Origin: Boswellia sacra
Taxonomy: Eukaryota > Streptophyta > Magnoliopsida > Sapindales > Burseraceae
DNA length: 64,000 nucleotides
Direction of reading: 5' to 3'
Assembly (NCBI GenBank): GCA_013180625.2
Contig: SNVD02012212.1
Location: 496,001-560,000 of the forward strand
The position numbers were made by a program, and so were the translations under genes. This document shows, in pieces, positions 48,701 to 60,890 of the stretch (the first letter of the stretch is position 1; each line of letters starts with the position of its first letter). The notes under the pieces are model-generated. The model did no database searches and had not been told where the DNA came from. It was given only the letters and a program-made list of their open reading frames with translations.

Positions 48701-50301
48701 TGGAATCTTTAAACCAAAAATATATATTACTGAACAACAGTAGGGTACTAGTATTGAAAGTTCAGAACCATTATCAGTTTCGGAGGCCTTAAAATCAAAA
48801 ACTTGGAGGAAAGCTATGGATGAAGAATTCAAAGCACTGGTAAGGAATAAAACATGGACTCTTGTTCCTCACTTCTCAAGCTACAATTTGGTAGGTAATA
48901 AATGGGTGTTCAAACTCAAGTTAAACAGTGACGGGACTATACATAGGCATAACTGCAAGTTGGTAGCAAAGGGCTTCCATTAGACTCCAAGAGTAGATTT
49001 TTCAGAAACCTATAGTCCAGTTGTAAAATCTGGCACAATCAGAGTAATTCTTACTCTTGCAGTAGTGAAAGGATGGAAAATAAGGCAATTGGATATCAAT
49101 AATACGTTCCTGAATGGCACCCTTGAAGAGTCAGTTTATATGAAGCAACCAGAAGGGTATGTAGATTCCTCCAAACCATCTCATGTCTGCAAACTGCATA
49201 AAGCCCTCTATGGCCTCAAACAAGCCCTAAGGGCTTGGTTTGACAAATTGAAAAGTGCATTGCTGACCTGGGGGTTCACTAACTCCAAATCTGATTCATC
49301 ATTATTTATCCTTAAGGAAGAAAGAACTCTCATCTACATGCTGGTTTATGTGGATGACATCCTCATAACGGGGAACAATTATATGGCTATTCAAAGTGTT
49401 ATATAAGAACTCAATAAACTTTTCTCTCTTAGAGACTTGGGTGAACTTCATTCCTTCCTTGGAATAGAAGTAAGAAAAGACTCCATAGGAATGTACTTGT
49501 GTCAATCCAAGTACATATCTGATCTGCTAAAAAGGTTGAACCTAGAGCATCTAAAATCCTCCTCCACTTCTGCTATAGTTAATAAAACTTATAGCACAAA
49601 AAATTCTGAGCCCTTTTCTGACCCAACTCTCTATAGAAGTACTATTGGAGCTCTCCAATATCTTACCTTTACAAGGCCTGACATTTCCTTCATAGTAAAC
49701 AAACTCAGTCAAGCTCTTCAAGCTCCCAAGATTGTCCACTGGCAAGGGGTAAAAAGGATATTGAGATATTTGAAAGTACAATATTCTATGGTCTTCGCAT
49801 TAAATCATGTGATAACATTAATATCACAGGTTTCTCTGATGCCGATTGGGCTTGTAAAATAGAAGATAGAAGATCTATTGGGGGTTTTTACGTGTTTCCT
49901 GGAGATAATCTTGCTTCTTGGCAAACTAAAAAAAACAATATGTTGTGTCTCGATCAAGCACTGAATCTGAGTATCGTGCTTTAGCTCAAGTGGCAGTTGA
50001 AATTGATTGGTTACAATCCCTTCTGAGTGAGCTTTACTGTCAACCGAATCAATGTCCTATCACTTGGTGTGACAACACAAGCGCAAGTGCCTTAACCTCC
50101 AATCCAATGATCCATGCTAGGACCAAGCACATAGAAATAGATGTTCATTTTGTTCGTGACAGGGTGTTGCAAAAATTACTTGATGTACGCTATGTGCCTT
50201 CATGTGATCAAGTTACAGATTGTTTCACAAAAGCTTTGGCAGCACTCAATTCCTATTTTTCAGAGACAAACTTGGAGTCACCGAGGTGCCCTCCAGTTTG
50301 A
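45792..50301 (+). pseudogene. Copia E1 gag-pol polyprotein, degraded
   Basis: The start MSSGSVQGSPLSNN is followed by a gag with several stops and a damaged zinc knuckle (CGKIGQSASIC, histidine lost). Protease keeps WYADSGATNHVT near 46890-46930. Integrase pieces run 47303-48029 (IWHRKLGHPS, DACQLGKS, QSDWGGEYRNF, HEQQGKVERKHRH). Then come LNQ-rich CFPCFRPYQ and VFLGYSDSHKG. Reverse transcriptase at 49065-49406 keeps LVYVDDILITG, and RNase H near 49940-50300 has STESEYRAL and HARTKHIEIDVHF. At least several in-frame stops make it inactive. Confidence 0.88.
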
Positions 50302-50308
50302 GAGGGGA

Positions 50309-50604
50309 TGTTTGATTTTCTCCTGGTTTCTCTGCCTTTTCAGATCTGATTAGTTCTTTTATTTATCTTGTAATTGCCGTTAATCTTTCTGTTAGCACTT
50401 AGGATGGAATTAGTTATATATGCCGAGCTGTTGGTTCCACTAGCTTTTAGATTCATGCCAGGTAAAACTATCCTATTGGTTGTTATATTTCTTAGCTGTA
50501 CTAGAGACACCTGGCTATCACTGCTTACCCTACATATAAATAAAGAACATTCCTCTGTTGTGGGTGGCTAAGAGGAGGAAATACATTTCTATCAAAATCT
50601 TAAG
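50309..50604 (+). repeat. Copia E1 3' LTR
   Basis: It follows the purine tract directly and starts TGTTTGATTTTC. A possible polyadenylation signal AATAAA lies near 50539. Confidence 0.85.
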
Positions 50605-50610
50605 TTTACT

Positions 50611-50909
50611 TGAAATTTTGAGAGAGAAGTCACCCGCAGCTCTCTCAGCTCAAGGAGCTGTAGGTTTGTTTCTAGATTATATTAGAAAGCAAATATGTTA
50701 CAATCCTAGTGCCAGGTGTCCACAATCCAATAATACAATACTCTGGCCAATGGGATTGCAGCACCTGCTGATGTCTAGAGGCTAGTACAATTAATTACAA
50801 ACAGAAGTATAACTAACTACAATTAAAGAGCTAAACAGAATTAACAAACAGAGCTAAACAAAATTAACAAACAGAATTAACAGGAGACTAATTATGAGTT
50901 GTCTTAACA
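50611..50909 (-). repeat. Copia E2 3' LTR
   Basis: It is 299 bp and contains one additional AACAAACAGA-type unit compared with the other LTR. It faces the 3' LTR of E1. Confidence 0.88.
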
Positions 50910-50916
50910 TCCCCCC

Positions 50917-53900
50917 TCAAACTAGAGGGCACCTTTGTGACTCCAAGTTTGGTCTTGAAATGATGAAACTGAGGTGCTGTCAGGGGCTTGGTAAGGCAGT
51001 CTGCCAGTTGATCACAAGAGGGACATATCGAACTTTAAGAAGTTTTTGCATAACTTTGTCACGCACAAAATGCACATCAATTTCAATGTGCTTGGTTGTT
51101 GCATGATACACAGGGTTAGAAGCCAGGGCACTAGCACTTATGTTATCACACCAAGCTATTGGGCATTGAGTTTGTTGACACTGAAGTTCACATAGAAGTG
51201 ACTAAACCATGTAATCTCTGCTACAGCATTAACAAGAGCACGATATTCTGATTCAGTGCTTGATTTAGATACTACAGGCTACTTCTTTGATTGCCAAGAT
51301 ACAAGTGTATCTTCAAGGAAAATGCAATAGCCCCCAATTGATTTTCTGTCATCTGTGTTGCATGCCTAGTCAGCATCTGAAAATGCTGTAATGTTTACAT
51401 TGCCACCAGGTTTGATATGGAGACCAAAGGTCTTTGTCCCTTGGAGATATCTTAGAATCCTCTTCACTCCTTGCCAGTGAATTATGTTAGGAGCTTGCAA
51501 TGCCTGACTTTGCTTGTTTACAATAAAAGCTATGTCAGGTCTAATGTATGTTAAGTACTGGAGAGCACCTACAACACTTCTGTAAAGGGTGGGATCAGAG
51601 AAGAAATCTAAACTTTCTGTGGCTTGAATTTTGCTCACAGCAATAGGAGTTGAGCATGATTTTAGGTGCCCTAACTTTAGTCTCTTCAACAAATTAGAGA
51701 TGTATTTAGATTGACTTAGATACATGCCTGAAGTATCTCTTCTTACTTCTATGCCAAGGAAGTAATGGAGTTCTCCCAAGTCTTTCAAGGCAAATAACTT
51801 GTTAAGTTCTGATATAAGGCCTTGAATAACAGTTGAATTGCTTCCTATTATAAGGATGTCATCTACATAGACTAGGATATAGATTAAAAATCCGTTCTCC
51901 TTGAGAATAAATAGTGAAGAATCAGATTTGGAGTTAGTAAAACCCCTGTCTAGTAAAGCATTCTTAAGCTTGTCAAACCATGCCCTTGGTGCCTGTTTAA
52001 GGCCATAGAGGGCTTTGTGAAGTTTACAGACATGTGAAGGTTTTGAAGAGTCTACATATCCTTCTGGTTGAGTCATAAAGACTGATTCTTCAAAACTGCC
52101 ATTCAAAAAGGCGTTGTTAATGTCTAATTGCTTTACTTTCCAGCCTTTAGTCACTGCCAGAGTTAAGATCACTCTCACAGTACTTGATTTCACCACTAGA
52201 TTATAAGTTTCAGAGTAGTCTATCCCTAGAATTTGATGAAACCCCTTTGCTACTAACCTGGCTTTGTGTCTTTGTGTCTATGAATTGTCTCATCACTGTT
52301 CATCTTGAGTTTAAATACCCATTTATTGTAATGTGGGGAGAAAGGAACAAGAGTCCAAGTTTTATTTCTTACTAAGGCTTGAAACTCATCATTCATAGCT
52401 TTCCTCCAAGTTTCTGATTCTAGTGCCTCTAAAACTATTAAAGGTTCTGTGTGTTTATCATCCACACAATGTTGTTTCTCCAAACAATAAATCTTTGGCT
52501 TGAAAATGCCTTTCTTTGATCATGTAGTCATAGGGTGACAACGAGCAGTAGGAGTTATAGGTTGGTGTGCTGTTGTGATCTCAGTTTGCTCCTACAATGG
52601 GTTCAGTTTCTGCAAGTGTATGTAATGGACTTGGTAGGTTTATAGGTGAGGAATTTTGGTCAAGAATGGTGTTTGATTGGTCTTGGATATTAGTGTTTTG
52701 GCTATGTGAAACTACATCAGGAGAGTATTAAGGGCTTAAGTTTTCTTGTAGGTCCTTAATCTCAGGTTCCTTTCCCTTGTTATATTGGCCAGACCACTTA
52801 CTCACAACTGGAAGAAGAGGACCAGAGAAGACAGAAAGTGATGGTTGGGAGATAGAGTTGGTCCTGGTGTTCAAGAAATTTGTTTTGAAAAGAAAGTCTG
52901 ATTTGTTGAAAACAACATTTCTAGATAAGTAGACTCTACCAGTAGGGCTTAAGCATTTAAATCCTTTGTGTGAGTCACTGTATCCTAGAAAAACACACTT
53001 AATGGAATGGAATTGAAACTTATCGCTTTGGTAGGGTCTAAGACAAGGAAAACTTGAGCAGCCAAAAGTTTTCAATGACTTATAATATGGAACCTGATTG
53101 AAAAGCATTTGCCAAGGTGATATGTAATTTAATACTGGTGTTGGAAGTCTATTGATTAACCAAACAGCTGTGTGAAAAGCTTCCCACCAATATTTCAAAG
53201 GCATATTAGCCTGTGCAAGCAAGGTAAGGCCCATTTCTACAAGATTTCTATGTTTTCTTTCAGCTTTACCTTGTTGCTCATGTGTATAAGGGCAGGCAAC
53301 TCTAGATTCTATTCCATTTTAGTTTAGGAAATCAGTAAAGACCCTATATTCACCTCCCCAGTCTGATTGAATGCTTTTGATTTGTTTCTCAAATTTTTTC
53401 TACACTAGCATTTTAAATTGTTCAAAGGTAGAAAAGGCTTCAGACTTGTTTTTGAGAGGGTAAATCCAAGTGAATCTGCTATAGTCATCTATAAATTAAA
53501 TGGATGTAATATTCATAACCTAAAGTGGAAGCAATGGAAGCAGGTCCCCAGAGATCTGTGTGAAGGAGTTCTAGAACTTGGTTTGTTTTGCTAGATGAGT
53601 TTTTAAACGGTAAGGAATGTGACTTTCCTAATTGGCAAGCATCACAAAAATTGTATTTTCTATTAATATCCATAGATTCATTACACACTTTCAAGACTTG
53701 GCTTAAAACCTTTGTAGAAGGGTATCCAAGCTTCCTATGCCAAATATTAATTGTATCTTCATCTGGCATGGAGTTTGACACTGAGATAGAAAAACTACAA
53801 AGACTTAAAGACTCAACAGACTTTGATTTGACATAAAAAAACTTAGGAGAATCTTTGGAATGAAAACAAGATTTGGAGACACTAGGACCAGCAGCACTAG

Positions 53901-55410
53901 AACTCAGAGAACTCTTATTTCTTCCAGATACTTTTGATTGACCTTTGATAGAAACCTTGAGACTTGGACAAATCTGATAGAGGCCCTCTTTAACTCTCCC
54001 CTACAGTAGAACCTGATTGGTTTGCATATCCTTCACAGGGCAAAAATTAGGGTGAAACTCAATAAACACATTATTATCTCTAGTTAGCTTAGAAACACTC
54101 AACAGATTTTTGGTTATCTTAGGCACACATAGGATATTTTTCAGATCAAGCATAGCATTGAAAGAAGGCAATTTTGAATGAACTATATAAGAAATGCACA
54201 GTTTATTTCCATCTCCAACATTAAGAGTTTTCTTACCACTATACTCACTCCTTGTGTTGAGAAGACCAAGCTCAGCAGTAACATGGTTTGTTGCCCTATT
54301 ATCTGCATACCAATTTTCATCTCCCACCATTTCTGGTGTTGCAAATTAAGCTTGCTGAGCTTGATTAGTAAAGAATTCTTGTGGGGGTTGATTCTGCCTT
54401 TGAGGTCTATTGTTAAAATTGTTTCTATTCCTGTTTGATGATCCCATGTAGCTCATATCAGTTCTATAGAAACAAATGGATGCAGGATGACCAACTTTTT
54501 CACATATTTGGCATATTGGTCTGGAGTTTCCAAACCTGCCACCTCCTCTTCCTCTTGGTGAGTTACTCCTTGAACCTCTTTCAAAATTCTGATTGAAGTT
54601 TTTGTTGTTCCCTTGCTTGAGATAATCCTTGTTGTTGCTATTTTGTTTTCCCAAAGCAACATTAGCAGAGGCTTGATTCAGATTTAAATTGGCAAAGTTG
54701 TTTAGTCTTTCCAATCTATTCTCAAAGCTCAATAGAATGGACTGAAGTTCTTGCCAAGAGATCTCTTCCTTTGATTGAATCTGAACTACAATAGGAGTGG
54801 AGTCAGCATCCAATCCCAAGGTAATGAAAGAAATTAAATCACTCATTGCTACAGGGCTACCAGCAACAACAAGATTATCAGAGATTCTTTTCATTGTAGC
54901 TAAGTAATCACTCATTTTCATGGACCCTTTCCTAGTGGTATGGAGATCAAATCTAAGATTAGAGATTTTTGATCTATTTCTAACACGACAATATTGTTCC
55001 AGTGCTTTCCAAAGTTCATGAGAGGATGTTTGTCCAATTACCTGGGCAACAACTTCACTGGATACTGACCCGAGAAGCCAACCCATTAGGAGGTTATCCA
55101 TCGTGACCCACTCATCAAATTTTGGGTTCTGCTGGAGCTGAGTTGAGGTTCCATCTTCTGTGTTTGAGCTTGAAGGAATATATTCAGGTGGACAGGTTTT
55201 GGTTCCTAGGACAAAGCCTTCTAACTTGTAAACCCTGAGAGTTGGTAAGATCATGGCTTTCCATATTGTAATATTGTCTTCATCAAGCTTGATTAGAAAT
55301 GGTTGGTTCAACAGGTTTCCAGAAGGTGAGCTGCCATTAAGAGAAACAACTCGAGAAGGTGGACCAGTGTTATTTCTAGAGGAGCTTCCTTCAACAGACC
55401 CAGAAGACAT
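50917..55410 (-). pseudogene. Copia E2 gag-pol polyprotein, mostly open but broken
   Basis: Gag (MSSGSVEGSSSRNN at 55410, open to 54346) has an intact knuckle CQICEKVGHPASIC. Protease reads NWYADNRATNHVT, so the active-site D-S-G-A is D-N-R-A. The GAG-pre-integrase is at 53781-53485 (IWHRKLGYPS), and integrase to LNRLPTPVLN and VFLGYSDSHKG at 53234-52728. Reverse transcriptase at 52196-51366 keeps ILVYVDDILIIG, and the RNase H region runs to 50917. A few stops and frameshifts separate these blocks. It is better preserved than E1. Confidence 0.88.
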
Positions 55411-55442
55411 GGCGTTGGCCTTGTTTTGCTCTAATACCAACT

Positions 55443-55729
55443 TGAAATTTTGAGAAAGAAGTCACCCGCAGCTCTCTCAGCTCAAGGAGCTGTAGGTTTA
55501 TTTCTGGATTATATTAGAAAGCAAATTTGTTACAATCCTAGTGCCAGGTGTCTACAATCCAGTAATACAGTACTCTAGCCAATAGGAATGCAGCACCTGC
55601 TAATGTCTAGAGGCTAGTACAACTAATTACAAACAGAAGTATAACTAACTGCAATTAAAGAGCTAAACAGAATTAACAAACAAAGCTAAACAGAATTAAC
55701 AGGAGACTAATTAGTGAGCTGTCTTAACA
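55443..55729 (-). repeat. Copia E2 5' LTR
   Basis: It is 287 bp and nearly the same as 50611-50909. It borders the GDSL pseudogene on the right. Confidence 0.88.
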
Positions 55730-56958
55730 GGCGGCTATCTCCATAACGGCAAAATGCAACGAGATTATCTCCCCGAAGATTATGTTGGAATGGTAATTGA
55801 GAACTTGACTGAAGCAGTCCAAGTAATTAAGCTTTAATTTCAATCACAATCAATAAGTTATGCATTGCAATCAGAAGTTAATGCCTTTGTTTCTTTTTTG
55901 ACCAGCCTCTGTATGAAAAAAGAGACAAAAAATTTTCTCAGCTTACCTCCATTGGGCTGCTTGCCAGCCCTTCGAGCTCGCAACTGTAACAAAGCCACTG
56001 AAGGTGGTTGCTTCGAAGCTGCTTCTGCCCTGGCACTAGCACATAATAATGCTTTAAAGGAACCCTCACAAGCCTTGAATATATTCTGAAAGGGTTCAAG
56101 TATTGCAACTCCATTTTCCACAACTGGTTTGATGATAGAATGAACAATCTTTTTCCAACTATGGTATGTCTTTTTTATTGATAATCTCATATCAAGCTAA
56201 TAATATAAATTGGCATTCAATATGAAAACGAACAAAATTCATTTATTGTCATCATGTGACATCGGAATATGGGTTGTTGACTAGTTCTTCTTGTCATTAT
56301 CATCCTCATTATTGTTGGCAGAGGACTAGTTTGTTATCATTTTCTTTCAAACGCAAAAAGATTTTCAGTGTTCGGTTGTGTGTTAATTCCTTCTATGAGA
56401 AAAAGATGAAAAGTGAAATAATAAAGTGTGTTGTTGGGTTTGAAATCAATAAATTAATCAATCTCTAAAATTTGACACATTCAAAGATTTACTTACGAAG
56501 TCAATAATTGTGAATACTGTGGTTTTCATTTTTTTGTTACTCTAATGAAAAGTACAATATCAGCGGCTAGAGAAAAAATGTAACTTTCATCTCACTTCTC
56601 GAGTGCCGTTAATTACCTATCTAATGATTGAAGCTACTAGATCAATGCTTTTGCAGGCTTCAATGACGGAGTGAATGCTTGTAAGCTTGTTGTGGATTTG
56701 GACCATATGGGGTCTGAAAACCTGAGGTGGCAAAAGGTATATGAGAGAATAACTGTTATTTGATAATGCTGAGGATCATGTCTGGTGGGAGTTGTACCAC
56801 CCAACAGAAAGCATTCACGAGCAGTTCACTAAGGCTCCTTGGAACGGACCCCCTTCGCCCGTAGGCCCATACAACCTGGAAGACCTCTTCTTCAACAAGG
56901 GAAGGCTTACCATTGCTAACACTGTTGGTGCCCTAGAGCTGAAGCCGTAATATTTTGA
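55730..56958 (+). pseudogene. GDSL lipase duplicate, 3' part
   Basis: It continues the gene copy at the equivalent of GGYFGN in exon 3 (GGCGGCTATCTCCATAACGG). Exon 4 follows at about 55905-56165 with frameshifts and exon 5 at about 56656-56958. Exon 5 has a small duplicated GCTTGT stretch near 56690 and loses the CGG region. The block-V histidine survives (TACCACCCAACAG), but the preceding motif is changed from DSFH to a tyrosine version. Confidence 0.9.
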
Positions 56959-58009
56959 GTAACAAGATTGCATGTAGACTCGTACTAGTATGAAATTCGT
57001 GCTCGAAAAGCTAATCTTAACGTGTCTGCGTGTGAAACAAATAAATAAGAATTAAATGAACAAAAACGTGAATGATAACACAATTACAAAGCCTGTAAAT
57101 TCCTGGTCAAGTAGTTTAGTCTGAAACTCGTGCTGGAGAGCTCAAAAATCTATAAAACAATTCCAGGCCAGGCCAGGCGACGATAGCTTTAGTATTATTG
57201 CATGTAATCAGCAATTAACATCGCGAATGTCAATTGGTTGACCGACTCGATTGGTCGACAAACCAGCCAACCCCATGTAATTTTACACGTGCACATTAAG
57301 AAATCCTTTAAATGTACAAGAATTCAAAGCTATCTAATAAGTTATTGATTATCATCAACTTGCTGTATAGTATATTATTGAATATGGTTGATAATAGAGC
57401 ACATGGTATAAGCCACGGCTACTCGTAGCTTCGATGGCATATACTCTATGCCCTGTAAAGCGACAGGTCACAATATCCTCGCAATCGTTCTAAAGCGTCC
57501 CGACGCTCCCCTGTGAAAACATAGTGGGCCAGGACTGGGCCATATAATCTGGTTACATTACAGGCCCGCTAATTCCTAATTTTATACCAACTTCAGATAA
57601 TATCTTTCATAATCCAGAATTTTCTCGAAAATATGTTTGTATAATACGATTTCTTTAAGGGTTTGGCTGATCATAAATCGCAGAATCTGTATATCATTTC
57701 AAAATCTAAATATAGTTAACTTAAATAACTGGGATGTCGGTTAGTTTCTTTCAAAATACTTATTCTTACATATATAAAAAAATATTTATAAAATTAAGAT
57801 TTGTAATATATGTATATATAGCTTTCGTGACGTTAACTTCTACCACATGAATATGATGAATAAGATTTATGACATAAAAAGTGTGAATATAATAGAAAAT
57901 ATAATAATATAATATTGGGTTAAGGATAAGTGACAAAATTCATAGCATGGAATCACATGATTATTTATGAAATTCCAAAAAAAAGAAAAAAGAAATACTA
58001 TATATATGT

Positions 58010-58014
<5 letters not shown>

Positions 58015-58043
<29 letters not shown>
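58015..58043. repeat. (GA)n microsatellite
   Basis: About fourteen GA units follow a TATATA stretch. Confidence 0.9.
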
Positions 58044-58047
<4 letters not shown>

Positions 58048-60757
58048 TGAGATTGAGATTGATCTCATATTAGTTTAGAAAATAACTTTTGAAGAGGGAA
58101 GTTTGATCAAGTTTCATTACACACGGAACTTGTTAGAGACTGAAATAGATGACATCAATATCCAGAGTTGTGTATGGACGGAGATTCTTCACGTGACTAC
58201 CTCGAGCTCTCATTTCAGCCGCGGACTCCGTTTGTTATTAGACTTGGAATCAGTCAACCCTTGTCTTGTCTACTCTTTGCGGTAAATTTGTCTCATCTTC
58301 CTATCCTATTTGTTTTTTCGAGATGAAGTTATTTTCGTTGATTAATACGTTAATTACAATATAACACACAATCATGTTTAAAAAGAATATTTCAAAATTA
58401 TATAAAATATGAATTTTCTTTATGAATCAAATAATACAAAGATTGACAATTTACTTAATGAGATATAAGTAGTTAACAAGATATTACACGCACGTTTAGA
58501 CAAATTTATCTAAAACAAAAAAGAGGACTTGGAAGGAAACAATTCACGAGTATTTATAAATATAATTGTTAGGTTTGATGTTAACAATGTGAGACTCAAT
58601 TTAGTCGTTACAATCCACCATAATTTTGTAACTGAAGTTCACACGACAATCTCTTTTTCTTGACTCTAAAACTAATAATTCTTATTATCTTTTTCTGTAT
58701 TATTGATTTTACATTTTATCTTTTCACACGTTATCTTTTTCTTTATTGATTTTATATTTTATCTTTTCTCTATATTTTGTCTTTGTATATTATTTGTAAA
58801 GTATAATTTTGTATAAAATAAGTGTTATGATACTAATTGTTACATACACATCAAATAGAAACCATGTAAGAGCTTATAAGCCCAATTTTCCGACTTTACA
58901 TTAATAATATGGAGCTCAATTGAGCCGTGTTACATGAGATAAGATGATTTGACTATTCAAATTTTTCATAAATTAATGATATTCACTTATTGTTCATGAT
59001 GATGATTTGATAATGTCTTTTTTGCAATGCCATAAATTTGATTATCTCTTCTAATTTTTATTTGATTAATGCAGTAATTAATATCCGTGATATCATCTCC
59101 GGAGGAATCTTAGAAACGGAGAGATAACTAACGTGAATGGCAATGGCTGTGGGCAGCCTTGCAGTGCCGTGCCAGATAGTTTATAAATAGTCGTGGGTGC
59201 AAGTGCAACCGCGTGAGCGGACGAACTTTCTGGCGCCAGATGCCTTAGATTCTTCGAATCATGACGGCACATCACCACTTTTAGCATTATTCTACCAATT
59301 AACTAAATCTAAATCAATAATCAAATGTTATTATATATTTGTGGAAACAAAATTTAATGCGCTGAAGCGATGAAAGTCAAAATTTATAGACTTTTAGAGT
59401 TACCTGCTCGGCTCATAAACGACTACTATTGGTGGGTGCACCAATCATGCTTTTTATTTGCGAGAAAGCTCGCCAGAGGACCCAAAAAGAAAAGAGAAAT
59501 GTTAGCTCATTCACGTTATCGATCTCTAAACTACTAATTGCAAAGATAATAGAAAGAAGTTAAGAAGTTTGGTTCTGGTTGGATTTTGCTAAAATTATAA
59601 TGTAAGATTTACAGATTTGGGTACAATCTCAAAGTAGTAATTTTCTTTAGAAAATAATCATTCTTAGTTTTAGAATCTAACATCGTACCTATATTACAGA
59701 TGAAAGAAGTCTTGCCAAACTACTCAAAGAATCCACGTTCTCTTTTCTAGTACTCGGACCAGAATGTTAGGATGAACGAGATAATAATATAATCTGTCTT
59801 CCTAATTAATGATTCGAAAGAATAAGTCAGGAGAGATCTTAACTAATCAGAAAAATACTCAAATGAGATAAACAGATCACATTATTACTTGATTTATTTT
59901 CTTTTTAAGATTTTTTGCAACCAACTTTTTAGGAGGATTTTATTTTACAAAATTACATTTCAATTTTACCTGATTGTCAATATTTAATGGGCAAAGCTCA
60001 CTAAATCGATCAACTAACCTGAAGATCTCTGGCATCAGATTTTCTTCACTGCTAATATGATATAATTGTGTTCTCATACATAATCTAAATATTATTATTA
60101 TTATTATTCTCACAAACTACGACTATAAATTTGTTCATATAAATTGGTATATCATGATTTGATTCGACGAATAAATTTTAAATTTTAATTATATTAATTA
60201 ATAAAATAATATAAAAATCATTCAATAATATCATATAAGTTCATATGAGTGAGTTTGTATAAATAATTTATAAAAATAGTATCATTCTTTAAACAATAAT
60301 TTTTTTAAAATATATTCAAAGATAAATGATACAATTAACGTCAATTTTTTTTTTAAAAAAGTATAAAGCACATGATTCTATTACGTAAGAAAAATATAAC
60401 CTTATTTTAAAAGTAATGGAATTATTCAAAGGCTTGCAATAAAAACTTAAGAAGAAGTAGGTTATGAAATTGAACGACTAAAATGCGCCTGGTAAGGTTG
60501 TTCATTCGGCCTCCATGCTTGTCAGGTAAAATAAAAAATAAAAAAGAACAAAGGAACGAGATCAGAAAAAAAAAAAACCATATGATAGTAGTATGTTCTA
60601 CAATGATTAGAAGAAAATATAATTTAATAAAAATACAATGACATGTATTGGAAGTAAAACATAATGTAAAATCATATAATATGTGGATGGAGCGGTGACC
60701 AAAGTTGTGGCTTTCATTTGTTGCTGTTTTTGGATCTGAGAGCTTCCCTTCCCCCCC

Positions 60758-60800
60758 TCTCTCTCTCTCTCTCCCCCTCCCTCTCCCCCTCTCTCTCTTA
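60758..60800. repeat. (CT)n / CCCTCT low-complexity tract
   Basis: A pyrimidine run lies about 680 bp upstream of the SAC gene start codon. CT-rich tracts are common near plant transcription starts, so it may be part of that promoter. Confidence 0.75.
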
Positions 60801-60890
60801 CACACTTTTTTAGAAACAAAAAACAAAAACAACAACAACAACAACAGCTGCAACATACGAAGCTAAAATATATAACATCATCAATTATAA

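Larger units (their letters stand above)
45455..50604 (+). mobile_element. Copia element E1 (Ale/RE1-like), plus strand
   Basis: The element is about 5.15 kb. The 5' LTR is about 45455-45760 and the 3' LTR is 50309-50604. Both carry GATTTTCTCCTGGTTTCTCT near the start and CTATCAAAATCTTAAG at the end. The primer-binding site TTGGTATCAGAGC starts at 45761. A purine tract GAGAGGGGA precedes the 3' LTR. The 5' LTR begins TTAAGACAGCACA before this; the 3' copy lacks about 13 bases there. The polyprotein has stops. It joins element E2 tail to tail at 50604-50611. Confidence 0.88.
50611..55729 (-). mobile_element. Copia element E2 (Ale/RE1-like), minus strand
   Basis: The element is 5.12 kb. The 5' LTR is 55443-55729 and the 3' LTR is 50611-50909; both start TGTTAAGACA and end CAAAATTTCA on the minus strand. 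The primer-binding site TTGGTATTAGAGC lies at about 55426-55439, and the purine tract TTTGAGGGGGGA at 50910-50921. It is related to E1 in protein and partly in LTR sequence but is a different subfamily. No 5-bp duplication matches: the flanks are TTTACT on the left and GGCGG on the right. Confidence 0.88.
41320..57325 (+). repeat. Tandem segmental duplication containing the GDSL gene
   Basis: Unit A (about 41320-44236) and unit B (about 44340-57325, without the insert at 45455-55729) share the upstream region, all five exons, the introns and the 3' flank. Examples are TCATCATTAAACGTCATTAT versus TCCATCATTAAATGTCATTA upstream, and AACGTGTCTGCGTGTGAAAC in both 3' flanks. Each unit is about 2.7-3 kb. 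Confidence 0.85.
57326..60890. other. AT-rich intergenic region
   Basis: No convincing coding region is present. There is an uninterrupted (GA) run at about 58015-58043 and (ATT)5 near 60091-60107. A GC-richer island at 59090-59290 carries a minus-strand TATA-like CTATTTATAA at 59181-59190, without a gene I can recognise behind it. The right end should include the SAC gene promoter. Confidence 0.55.

Noticed and set aside
60422..60856. 144-codon minus-strand ORF with RERGRGRGRERER stretch
   Set aside because: The Arg/Gly/Glu run is the translation of a CT/GA tract, and the remainder is low-complexity.
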